Assembly (NCBI GenBank): GCA_021801615.1
Contig: JAJYXS010000058.1
Coordinates: 1-11,991 of the forward strand
Reading direction: 5' to 3'
From: Actinomycetes bacterium
Lineage (GTDB): Bacteria; Actinomycetota; Acidimicrobiia; Acidimicrobiales; RAAP-2
DNA length: 11,991 bases
A program made the position numbers and the translations under genes. The notes under the pieces were generated by a model. It did not search any database. It saw only the letters and a list, made by a program, of their open reading frames with translations, and was not told the DNA's origin. Shown here in pieces: positions 1 through 6,339 of the stretch. Positions within the stretch are counted from its first letter, which is position 1; every line of letters starts with the position of its first letter.

Positions 1-257
1 GTCGACAGCCGCCGGTCGATGGTTGCTGGTGCCAAGCCTCGCTCCTCCAGCGAGGAGCGGAACAGCTCGATGTGCGGACGCGTCGCCCCGAGCACGTCCA
101 GCCCGACACCTGCCGCCCACTGAAAGAACGAGCGGAGGTCGTAGCGGTAGCTCTCGAGCGTACGGCCGCTGTAGCGGGCGAGGAACGCGATGGCAGCCAG
201 TTCTGCCTCGTGACCAGCCGTAGGCTTGGAAAGCTCGACTGCGAGCGTGGTGGACAT
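1..257 (-). CDS. Tyrosine recombinase/integrase, N-terminal part (runs off window edge)
   Basis: This is an open frame of 85 complete codons that starts at the ATG at 257 and leaves the window at position 1. Residues about 20-85 (FLARYSGRTLESYRYDLRSF, then FFQWAAGVGLDVL, ending LAPATIDRRLS) match the SAM-like core-binding domain of phage and Xer-type integrases, the arm that grips DNA around the crossover site. The catalytic domain with the R-H-R-Y residues would lie outside the window, so activity cannot be judged. The start is supported by AGGGAGGT 6-7 bases upstream, although that SD lies in a small hairpin (264-283). The gene diverges from padR. No attachment site or tRNA is visible beside it. 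It could be an integron-like, phage or stand-alone transposon recombinase; the subfamily cannot be told from this fragment. Confidence 0.88.
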   Translation of the reverse strand, partial: MSTTLAVELSKPTAGHEAELAAIAFLARYSGRTLESYRYDLRSFFQWAAGVGLDVLGATRPHIELFRSSLEERGLAPATIDRRLS

Positions 258-263
258 GGCGTA

Positions 264-283
264 CCTCCCTATGTGGTGGGAGG
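264..283 (-). promoter_or_regulatory. Hairpin covering the integrase ribosome binding site
   Basis: On the minus strand CCTCCC (283-278) is followed by an 8-base loop and then GGGAGG (269-264), a perfect 6-bp GC-rich stem. The second arm is the SD sequence of the integrase gene, 6 bases before its ATG. In the mRNA the first arm could hide the SD and lower translation. The complementarity is seen directly; the regulatory role is inference. Confidence 0.4.
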
Positions 284-445
284 CTCAGCCACGTTCGGTC
301 GAGCCGCGACCGCCACAGGTGCGCAATGCCGGCGTTCGGAGGCGCCCGTCGTGCCGCAGGCGCTTGAAGATAGGGGACACGGAGAGGCAGGAGTCCGAGC
401 CCGCGCCCTTCACCGCCACGTCACCGTACCGACTATCGCCTGGCG

Positions 446-453
446 TAGTACTA
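446..453 (+). promoter_or_regulatory. TAGTACTA palindrome at the padR start (candidate operator/-10)
   Basis: The perfect 8-bp palindrome TAGTACTA ends on the A of the padR ATG (453-455). PadR regulators often control their own promoter through short palindromes. The start codon has no SD sequence in front of it, so the message may be leaderless or nearly so, and the TAGTAC part could double as a -10 element. The palindrome is observed; its use as operator or promoter is inferred. Confidence 0.35.
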
Positions 454-812
454 TGAAGGACGTGCCGAGAGACAACGCCGAGCCCGAGGCGACCGTCAGC
501 GGGGCACACCTGCTCTTGCTCATGAGCCTGTCCACGGGGGACCAGCACGGCCACGCCCTCATGAAGGACGTCGAGCGGTTCGCCGGCGTCCACCTCGGCC
601 CCGGCACCCTCTACAAGGCCCTCGGCAGACTCTCGGACCTCGGCTACGTCGAAGCCCTTCCCCCAGTGGACCGCCGTCTCCCCTACGCGCTCACGTCTCA
701 GGGGCGAGTGGCCCTCGTGCGCTCGGTCGACCATCTTGGGCGCGTCGTCGCCGAAGGCCGCCGGCGTCTCCGAAAGACGCGACCAGCGGGGCGCGTCGCT
801 CCCGCGAGCTGA
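453..812 (+). CDS. PadR-family transcriptional regulator
   Basis: This 119-residue protein is a winged-helix regulator of the small PadR type. Residues about 17-85 form the domain: GAHLLLLMSLSTGDQHGHAL is the first helices, HLGPGTLYKALGRLSDLGYV is the recognition helix region with the family-typical GTLY, and LPYALTSQGRVAL is the wing and the strand after it. PadR proteins bind operator DNA as dimers and are released by phenolic compounds, drugs or membrane stress. The frame is open further upstream, but similarity to the family begins only a few residues after this ATG, so the longer forms are rejected. The stop lies 4 bp before the next gene, so the two are almost certainly co-transcribed. 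This PadR plus membrane protein arrangement is common in actinobacteria. Confidence 0.9.
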   Translation: MKDVPRDNAEPEATVSGAHLLLLMSLSTGDQHGHALMKDVERFAGVHLGPGTLYKALGRLSDLGYVEALPPVDRRLPYALTSQGRVALVRSVDHLGRVVAEGRRRLRKTRPAGRVAPAS

Positions 813-816
813 GACG

Positions 817-1443
817 ATGGGCCGACGGCGCTGGCTCGTGCGGGCGTTCCCCCGCTCATGGCGGGCCCGCTTCGGCGACGAGCTCGAGCACCTGCTCTCC
901 GACATGGAGCAGGAGAAGGGCCATATCGGTGCGAAGGACCTCCTCGACGTCGCCCGTGCCGGGCTCACCGTGCGGCTGTCGACGCTCGGCCGGCACCGCC
1001 GGGCACTCGTGCGATTCGGTGTGGCCATCTGTTTCGCAGCGGCCGGCATCGTCGCGACGCTCATGGTCGCGAGCCCCCCGAAGGCGCGGGTCGTGGGCAA
1101 CGCCGCCCGCCTGCAGGCCATCGAGATGGCCATGACCACAACGGAGCCGGCCGGGCTCCGGATGCAGAGCGGCTCGGGTGTGGGCAAGGTCACCGCGCCG
1201 ACCACGAAAGGCCAGACGGTTACCGTGCGTGTCGCGTGCTCGGGTCCGCCTCAGGTCATCGACGCATCGGTCAACGTCCGTGGGGAGCCCTTCGAGGTTG
1301 TCTGCACCACCAACGGCACGGCGACGATCGCCGGCGGCGTCACCTTCACCGCCACGGGGGACCGGACGACTCTTTCCATCCACGGCCGCGCCGCCCAGCA
1401 CTGGTGGGCGGTGGTGGCCCCCGAGCGCTCGAACAGGGCATAG
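817..1443 (+). CDS. Single-pass membrane protein co-transcribed with padR
   Basis: This protein of 208 residues is of unknown function. The N-terminus reads RRWLVRAFPRSWRARFGDEL, a short cytoplasmic motif seen at the start of many membrane proteins encoded just after PadR regulators. A single hydrophobic segment follows at about residues 68-87 (FGVAICFAAAGIVATLMVAS). The remaining ~120 residues are rich in Thr, Val and Ala with two cysteines (ACSG and VVCTT) and look like an extracytoplasmic beta-rich domain. I chose the ATG at 817, just after the padR stop; the same frame is open inside padR but that part is composition shadow. No enzyme motif is visible. A role as a PadR-controlled envelope protein or membrane partner is inferred only from position. 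Confidence 0.72.
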   Translation: MGRRRWLVRAFPRSWRARFGDELEHLLSDMEQEKGHIGAKDLLDVARAGLTVRLSTLGRHRRALVRFGVAICFAAAGIVATLMVASPPKARVVGNAARLQAIEMAMTTTEPAGLRMQSGSGVGKVTAPTTKGQTVTVRVACSGPPQVIDASVNVRGEPFEVVCTTNGTATIAGGVTFTATGDRTTLSIHGRAAQHWWAVVAPERSNRA

Positions 1444-1478
1444 GGAGACTCGCCGATCGCACCTCCTCCCCGAGGTGC

Positions 1479-1498
1479 CGCGGCGGGACACCGCCGCG
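1479..1498 (+). terminator. Hairpin after the padR operon (terminator candidate)
   Basis: CGCGGCGG, the loop GACA and CCGCCGCG form a perfect 8-bp stem 36 bp after the stop of the membrane-protein gene. There is no T run after it, so it would be a non-canonical terminator of the sort often predicted in high-GC genomes. It may alternatively be only a stable mRNA 3' end. Confidence 0.4.
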
Positions 1499-1577
1499 AC
1501 TAGCCGGCGGTTGGAGGCGCGTGACAGCAGGCGCGGAGACCGGTGTTCGGGGACACCGCGCGTTCGTACCTGGAAGT

Positions 1578-2042
1578 ATGGGTCCCGTGGCAACTGGGTC
1601 AGCCGACGACGCGCAGAGGGACTGCCTCGTGTGCCAAGAGCACCTTGGTGAAGTCGTGATTCCAGGCGGTCCGCTCGCCGCCACGAAGTTGACGATGGCG
1701 TTCCACATCCCACCGATCGACGATGGCATCGTCTACCTCGGCCATCTGCTGGTCACCCCTTTTCGCCATGTAGCCGACTTCGCTGGTCTGGACGACGCCG
1801 AGTCGGGAGAGGTCGGGGTGCAGATCCAGCGATGGTCGGCAGCGCTCAAGCGCGTTGGCGCTGAGCGCGTCTACATAGCCACGATCGGCCATGCTTGGGA
1901 CCACCTCCACGTCCACTTGCTTCCCAGGTGGCCGGAAACGCCGAGGGAGGTCAGATGGCACGCCGTGGACGAGTGGGAGGGCGCAAGACGTGGCGGCTTC
2001 ACCGAAGCTGCCGCCATCGTCGAGCAACTTCGTTCCTCGTAA
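1578..2042 (+). CDS. HIT-family protein (histidine triad hydrolase-like)
   Basis: This 154-residue protein belongs to the histidine triad family, whose members cleave or transfer nucleotidyl groups (for example from AMP conjugates or dinucleoside polyphosphates). The defining motif is intact: H109-L-H111-V-H113 in DHLHVHLLPRW. An N-terminal CLVC (C16, C19) resembles the zinc-ligand CxxC of many HIT proteins, and YLGHLLVTPFRHVADF is the conserved strand-helix region. The length fits single-domain members. The ATG at 1578 is preferred. An in-frame GTG at 1521 has GGAGG close upstream and would add 19 residues without recognisable similarity. It is a stand-alone gene, convergent with the VOC pair. 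The substrate cannot be inferred. Confidence 0.88.
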   Translation: MGPVATGSADDAQRDCLVCQEHLGEVVIPGGPLAATKLTMAFHIPPIDDGIVYLGHLLVTPFRHVADFAGLDDAESGEVGVQIQRWSAALKRVGAERVYIATIGHAWDHLHVHLLPRWPETPREVRWHAVDEWEGARRGGFTEAAAIVEQLRSS

Positions 2043-2120
2043 CGTGCGCCGACCCGACGCTCGGGGGCGATCCGACGGGCAGCTCGGTACGTTGGTAGGG
2101 GATACCTGCCCGATGACCGC

Positions 2121-2584
2121 TCAGACGCGATCGCCGGGCTGGTAGGCGGGCCACGGGCTGACGGTCTCGCAACCGAACTCCTCCGGCGCCACGTCGGCAA
2201 CCGCTTGGGCGAGTTGCCATCGGCGACTGGCGAGGTCCTCAATCGTGCAGTCGCGCTCGCCGTACTCCCGGTCAACCGGCCCTTCTAGCACCACGGTGCC
2301 GTGATCACAGGCGCGAGCGAAGGCGGCGTCGACATCAGGCACCCGTACCCGCACACCAGATGGGTCATCCCGCCCTGCCGGGGTGGGCTCCGATCACCGC
2401 CGACATCAGCGATGATCGCTGCGCCGTCGGTACCGACAGCCGCCTGGGCCCGGTGGTCCTCTCCGATCCGGATCCGTTGGACGAAGCCGAACGTCGCGGT
2501 CAGGAAGTCCACGGCGGCGCGCACGTCGGGATAGACGAGCACCGGCATTACCGTGGGCGGCGGAACCGAACGATGGATCTTCAT
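2121..2584 (-). pseudogene. VOC-family (glyoxalase/bleomycin-resistance fold) protein, frameshifted
   Basis: From the ATG at 2584 the frame reads VMPVLVYPDVRAAVDFLTATFGF through to GGMTHLV near 2358, a first beta-alpha-beta-beta-beta unit. The second half then continues in another frame from about 2354: VRVPDVDAAFARACDHG, GERDCTIEDLASRRWQLAQA and VADVAPEEFG, a tail typical of this VOC subgroup. Joining the halves needs one base added between 2354 and 2358, in a GTGTGCGGG context. Read as it stands, translation runs on about 20 unrelated residues and stops at 2285. The start overlaps the upstream VOC stop in ATGA, so the two were translationally coupled. VOC proteins are small metal-dependent enzymes or drug-binding proteins; the ligand is unknown. 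A single sequencing error would restore the gene. Confidence 0.8.
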
Positions 2585-3021
2585 GGGGCGTCCCTCTCTG
2601 TGGTCGGCGGCCACAGAGCGAGCGGCCGACCGATCTCCCAGCGGTGGCCGTAGGGGTCGTCGACCCGTCCCAGCAGCCATCCGTGCTGCTCCTCGACTGG
2701 ACTCACCTCGGTCGCTCCGAGAGTGATGGCACGCCGGACGACGTCACCGGGCTCATCGACGATCAGCAGGAGCCGCTCGGTCGAGCCCCCGACGCTCTCG
2801 GGGCTGAAGTTCCCGTGCGCAGGCGACTCGTCCTCCACCCAGAATGATGCTCCGTCGAGACGGAGTTGACAGACGACCTCCTGATGATCGTCCGTGCCGC
2901 CGAAGCGGTAGACCTCCTCTGCGCCGAACGCGGCCTTGTAGAACTCGATCGCCTCGCGCCCTCGGCGGACAGACAGCTGCACCTGGACCGCCGACTGGCG
3001 GCCGGACTCGGCCACGTACAT
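2581..3021 (-). CDS. VOC-family protein (PhnB/glyoxalase-like)
   Basis: This 146-residue protein has the paired beta-alpha-beta-beta-beta layout of the vicinal oxygen chelate superfamily. The first unit holds REAIEFYKAAFGAEEVYRFG and the second ends in GRVDDPYGHRWEIGRPL, the DPxGHxW signature of PhnB-like members. Such proteins bind a metal or a small ligand; many are uncharacterised and some confer drug or fosfomycin resistance. The ATG at 3021 is preferred because it has GGAAG close before it and the upstream 15 residues look unrelated, but a start at 3066 is possible. The stop overlaps the next VOC start in ATGA. The two neighbours are probably an old duplication or a co-operating pair, of which only this one is intact here. 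Confidence 0.85.
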   Translation of the reverse strand: MYVAESGRQSAVQVQLSVRRGREAIEFYKAAFGAEEVYRFGGTDDHQEVVCQLRLDGASFWVEDESPAHGNFSPESVGGSTERLLLIVDEPGDVVRRAITLGATEVSPVEEQHGWLLGRVDDPYGHRWEIGRPLALWPPTTERDAP

Positions 3022-3103
3022 AGTCTTCCATCTCGGATCTCCACGTTCTCGGCGTTCCGCTTCCACGCCTTCGCAAGCCGGTCGCCGATGCGGAGCGGGG
3101 ATG

Positions 3104-3119
3104 CCGACCCGACGGTCGG
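3104..3119 (-). terminator. Small hairpin between the response regulator and VOC genes
   Basis: CCGACC, the loop CGAC and GGTCGG form a 6-bp stem about 100 bp after the response-regulator stop. No T run follows. It could end the kinase-regulator transcript or be chance in GC-rich DNA. The rest of the 195-bp gap holds nothing I recognise. Confidence 0.2.
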
Positions 3120-3216
3120 TGACGCGTTCGCCGGCTCCGACCGACGATCTCCGGGGACACGAGCAGTGGCGATCTGGCGGGAGGGTTCAAGACTGCCCAC
3201 CTTGATCGGCTCGGGA

Positions 3217-3861
3217 TCAGGCTCCCAGATATGCCAGCACCGCCAGGACGCGGCGATTGTCGTCCTCGGACGGTTGCAGGTCCAGCCGTTGGAAGATCGA
3301 TGCCGTGTGCTTGGCCACGGCACCCTCACTGATTACGAGCCGCTGGGCGATGGCGGCATTGGACCGACCCTCCGCCATGAGGCCCAGCACCTCGCGTTCG
3401 CGCGGGCTCAGCGCACCGACGGCGCCGTCCTCGGTGTTTCGGGCGAGCAGCCGAGCGATCACCTCGGGGTCCAGGGCCGTTCCCCCGGCGGCCACCCGGT
3501 GTATGGCCTCGATGAATTGGGCACTCTCGAGCACTCTGTCCTTCAAGAGGTACCCGATACCTCCGGTGCCGTCGGCCAGCAGCTCGCGGGCGTAGAGCTG
3601 CTCCACATACTGCGACAGCACCAGGATGGGCAGGCTGGGCACCTTCTTGCGTGACGTCAGCGCTGCGCGGATGCCCTCGTCGGTGAAGGTGGGTGGGAGC
3701 CGGACGTCGACGATGGCGACGTCGGGAGGATCGGCGGTCACCGCCGCGACCAGGTCGCCTCCGTTGTCGACGGCCGCACCGATCTCCATGCCGTGGGCCT
3801 CGAGCATCCGGGTGAGACCGTCTCTCAGCAAGAACTGATCTTCGGCGATCACAATTCGCAC
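3217..3861 (-). CDS. NarL/FixJ (LuxR-type) response regulator
   Basis: This 214-residue protein has a receiver domain and a DNA-binding domain. The receiver (about 1-120) begins VRIVIAEDQFLLRDGL with acidic E7 and D8, has the phospho-acceptor D52 in IVDVRLP and K107 in GYLLKDRV. The C-terminal LuxR helix-turn-helix spans about 151-214, including LSPREREVLGLMAEGRSNAA and ISEGAVAKHTASIFQRLDL. All key residues are present, so it should be a functional transcription regulator. I chose the GTG at 3861, with GGAG 5 bases ahead; longer versions run into the kinase frame and lack similarity. It overlaps the kinase stop by 13 bp, so it is its partner. A likely target is the divergent ABC exporter, by position only. 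Confidence 0.93.
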   Translation of the reverse strand: MRIVIAEDQFLLRDGLTRMLEAHGMEIGAAVDNGGDLVAAVTADPPDVAIVDVRLPPTFTDEGIRAALTSRKKVPSLPILVLSQYVEQLYARELLADGTGGIGYLLKDRVLESAQFIEAIHRVAAGGTALDPEVIARLLARNTEDGAVGALSPREREVLGLMAEGRSNAAIAQRLVISEGAVAKHTASIFQRLDLQPSEDDNRRVLAVLAYLGA

Positions 3862-5180
3862 GGGATCTCCAGATTGACGACCGTCGGCCCTCCAGATGGG
3901 CTGCTGAGCGCCATCGCGCCGTCGAAGGCCGCAAGTCGACGTTGGATCCCACGCAGCCCGGTGCCGCGTCCGGCGGCGGCCCCACCTCGACCGTCGTCGG
4001 TGACGCAGATCGCAAGCTTCCCTTCCTGGTAGCGGATGTCGATCCATGCACGGTGGGCCTCGGCATGCTTGGTCACGTTGGCCAGCAGCTCGGACACCGC
4101 AAAGTACGCAGCCGACTCGATCGGAGCCGGCGGGCGTCTGATCGGATCGGCCGTCACCTCCACTCGCGGCGCCGAGTCCAGAGCCAGAGCGCGGATGGCG
4201 TCGACCAGTCCCCGGTCGGCGAGGACGGGTGGGTGGATGCCGCTCACCAGGGCGCGAAGGTCGGCCAGCGCCATGCCCGACGCCTGCCGGGCTTCGACCA
4301 GCAACTGGCGAGCGCCTTCCGGGTCGGTGTCGAGGAGATCTTCCGCGGCGCTCAGCGTCATGCCCATCGCCACCAGGCGAGCTTGTGCCCCGTCGTGGAG
4401 GTCCCGCTCGATGCGTCGGATCTCGGCCGCGCTTGCGTCGATGGTCTCAGCACGGGTCTGAGCAAGGTGCCGCACCCGCCGGGCCAGCTCTGGGTCGTCG
4501 CGTGGACCGAGGACGGCGCGGGCCAAGGCACCGTAGGTCTGCAACAGAAGCGGCGCCGACCACACCGCCAAGACCGTCACGGCTCCGCCCACCAGCCCGA
4601 GCACGACGCGGCCGGGGACCGACACACCGAACATGCCGACGATCCCGTAGCCGACGCAGCCGATCAGTCCTGCCACCGCGAGCACGAGTGGGATCACTGC
4701 GAGGAGCCACCCGAACGAGGCGTTGATGGCCATCCAAAGCAGGTCCCACCCGGTGGCAGAGTCCGACAGCATCCACCGCAGCCGGAGAATGCCGAGCCCC
4801 GCCACGTCTTGGTCGGTTGCCGCCACGTAGGGGTCGCGGATCGGAACCTGCAGCCAGTCGTCCGAGAGCCGCCGGGTGATTTGGGCCAGTCGGCGGGACC
4901 CCACGAGCGCGCCGAGGAGGCCATAGCGGACCACCAGGACATCGCCGGCCCAGAACAACACGGCGAGCATGAGCGCCAGGCGGGGACCGAAGCTGTGCAG
5001 GGCCAGCAACCCGAGCACGCCCAGGGTCGGGACGAGCAGGGGCACCACGAGGAGGGCGGCGCCTGCCACCGCCAACCCGAGGAAGCCCACTCCACGGACA
5101 AGCGCGAGGAGGCCGGCCCTGGGGTTCCAGGGCGGTCCAGCGCGTCGACTGTGCCTCTCGACGATCGCCTCTGTGCTCAT
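3849..5180 (-). CDS. Sensor histidine kinase, NarL/DesK type (HisKA_3)
   Basis: This 443-residue membrane kinase phosphorylates the adjacent response regulator. The N-terminal ~225 residues hold about four hydrophobic segments (about 25-60, 66-90, 155-178, 190-215) with a ~60-residue connector, resembling the putative sensor domain common in actinobacterial kinases. The dimerisation and phospho-acceptor helix has the motif RRIERDLHDGAQARLV with H262. The ATPase part carries the N-box (SELLANVTKHA, N368), the G1 box DDGRGG (395-400) and GTGLRGI (406-412). With no periplasmic domain of any size, it probably senses a membrane-associated signal such as envelope stress or a membrane-active compound. 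That ligand class is inferred from topology and the neighbouring exporter. Confidence 0.93.
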   Translation of the reverse strand: MSTEAIVERHSRRAGPPWNPRAGLLALVRGVGFLGLAVAGAALLVVPLLVPTLGVLGLLALHSFGPRLALMLAVLFWAGDVLVVRYGLLGALVGSRRLAQITRRLSDDWLQVPIRDPYVAATDQDVAGLGILRLRWMLSDSATGWDLLWMAINASFGWLLAVIPLVLAVAGLIGCVGYGIVGMFGVSVPGRVVLGLVGGAVTVLAVWSAPLLLQTYGALARAVLGPRDDPELARRVRHLAQTRAETIDASAAEIRRIERDLHDGAQARLVAMGMTLSAAEDLLDTDPEGARQLLVEARQASGMALADLRALVSGIHPPVLADRGLVDAIRALALDSAPRVEVTADPIRRPPAPIESAAYFAVSELLANVTKHAEAHRAWIDIRYQEGKLAICVTDDGRGGAAAGRGTGLRGIQRRLAAFDGAMALSSPSGGPTVVNLEIPCEL

Positions 5181-5260
5181 GACGCTTCGACTTCTCTCGG
5201 CAGGACGTCCCCAGTTTGCCTGGTGCGACGGGCTCTGGCAGTAGGGCTAGGAACCCAATA

Positions 5261-5284
5261 GGGGGTGTACCTCCCTCCACCCCC
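5261..5284. promoter_or_regulatory. Inverted repeat in the kinase/exporter divergent region
   Basis: GGGGGTG (5261-5267) and CACCCCC (5278-5284) form a perfect 7-bp inverted repeat with a 10-bp spacer. It lies 80 bp from the kinase start and 140 bp from the ATPase start. It is a candidate binding site for a dimeric regulator such as the adjacent response regulator, or a hairpin in the kinase leader. The repeat is observed; its function is inferred. Confidence 0.35.
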
Positions 5285-5360
5285 GAAGACGCCGCCTAGC
5301 CGTATTCCCTGGTGACGACTCTCTTACCACACTGAAGACGTTCGCACAGAGGCCGAGTGC

Positions 5361-5428
5361 ATGGAGGGCAAATGAGTCAGGCGAGGAACACGGACCGAGA
5401 TGGCTACGAGGCGAGACGGCGGCCATGA
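5361..5428 (+). other. Two tiny overlapping ORFs leading into the ABC ATPase gene
   Basis: An ATG at 5361 opens a 4-codon ORF (MEGK, stop at 5373-5375). Its stop overlaps in ATGA the ATG at 5372 of an 18-codon ORF (MSQARNTDRDGYEARRRP). That ORF's stop at 5426-5428 overlaps in ATGA the ATG of the ABC ATPase. The second ORF has GGAGGG 4 bases before it, a much better SD than the one in front of the ATPase gene. They may be leader ORFs that deliver ribosomes to the ATPase start, or remnants of an upstream gene such as the GntR regulator often found before this exporter type. No homology is recognised. Confidence 0.3.
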
Positions 5429-6339
5429 ACGTCATCGAGACGCGCGACCTCGGGAAGTCCTATGGGCAGACGAGAGCACTCCACGACTGCAATTTGGCGA
5501 TTCCGGGTCGGCACGTGGTCGCGCTCGTCGGTCCAAACGGGGCCGGCAAGACGACCCTCTTGAACCTGACGGTCGGGCTCGTGCTCCCGACGGACGGCGA
5601 GATCACGGTGCTCGGTGGACGTCGCGCCGGTTCACTCGCCGCACTCGATGGCATCGCCTTCGTTGCCCAGAACGCGCCGCTCTACAGGAACCTCTCGGCC
5701 ACCGATCTCATCCACGAGACTCGCAACTTGAACCGTCGCTTCGACCAGCGCTACGCCAACCAGCGCCTCGACGAGCTCGCAATCCCGCTGAAGCGCAAGG
5801 CGGGGACGCTGTCAGGCGGCCAGCAGGCGCAGCTCGCGCTGACGCTGGCGCTCGCTCGACGACCGCAGCTCCTCGTCCTCGACGAGCCGATGGCCGCCCT
5901 CGATCCGATCGCCCGAGACACCTTCATGACGACGGTGATGCGGGCCGTTGCCGAGGACGGTGTCTCGGTCGTGCTGTCGTCGCACGTCCTCGCCGAGCTC
6001 GAGCGGGTTGCCGACTACCTCGTCGTCGTCTCGCACGGCGGCATCCAAGTGGCCGGCCGGGTCGAGGAGCTGCTGGCGACCCATCTCTTGCTCACCGGCC
6101 CGGCGTCGGGGTCGGAGCAGCACGCGCGGGAGTGGGGCGTCGTCCATGCGACATGTGCAGGATCGCAGGCGCACCTGCTCGTGCGAACCGAGAACCGTGT
6201 CGAGCGGGTGCCACCCAGATGGGAAGCCCGCGGCGTGACGCTCGAAGAGCTGACGATGGCCTACCTGCGCGAGCAGCGAGTGGCGGCGGTGTCCGGCTCG
6301 GCGAGCGGGTGGGTCGAAGCAAGGGAGGTGACGACATGA
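5425..6339 (+). CDS. ABC exporter ATP-binding protein
   Basis: This 304-residue ATPase energises the permease encoded next to it. The nucleotide-binding domain is complete: Walker A GPNGAGKTT (36-44), Q-loop Q82, signature LSGGQ (129-133), Walker B LLVLDEP (149-155), D-loop and H-loop H187. A C-terminal extension of about 90 residues follows, as is usual in this exporter group linked to drug or peptide efflux. The immediate SD is poor (GGCGG), and the start overlaps the stop of a small upstream ORF. The stop overlaps the permease start in ATGA, with AAGGGAGGTG as the SD. It diverges from the two-component genes, a layout typical of sensing-and-efflux modules. The substrate cannot be read from the sequence. 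Confidence 0.94.
   Translation: MNVIETRDLGKSYGQTRALHDCNLAIPGRHVVALVGPNGAGKTTLLNLTVGLVLPTDGEITVLGGRRAGSLAALDGIAFVAQNAPLYRNLSATDLIHETRNLNRRFDQRYANQRLDELAIPLKRKAGTLSGGQQAQLALTLALARRPQLLVLDEPMAALDPIARDTFMTTVMRAVAEDGVSVVLSSHVLAELERVADYLVVVSHGGIQVAGRVEELLATHLLLTGPASGSEQHAREWGVVHATCAGSQAHLLVRTENRVERVPPRWEARGVTLEELTMAYLREQRVAAVSGSASGWVEAREVTT

Noticed and set aside
285..1205. Minus-strand open frame of 306 codons antisense to padR and the membrane protein
   Set aside because: It is low-complexity in Arg/Ser/Ala, has no recognisable motif, and covers two supported genes and the integrase leader.
858..1577. Long N-terminal extension of the HIT protein frame
   Set aside because: The extension is Arg/Gly/His-rich, overlaps the padR partner gene in another frame and has no similarity to the HIT family, which starts near 1578.
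3022..3190. Minus-strand frame upstream of the VOC gene as a separate small gene
   Set aside because: It is Arg/Ser-rich, overlaps the VOC start in another frame and has neither an SD nor a recognisable motif.
3942..5261. Plus-strand open frame of 439 codons antisense to the histidine kinase
   Set aside because: Its product is Gln/His/Pro/Arg-rich with no domain, while the opposite strand encodes a kinase with all its motifs. It is a GC-composition shadow.
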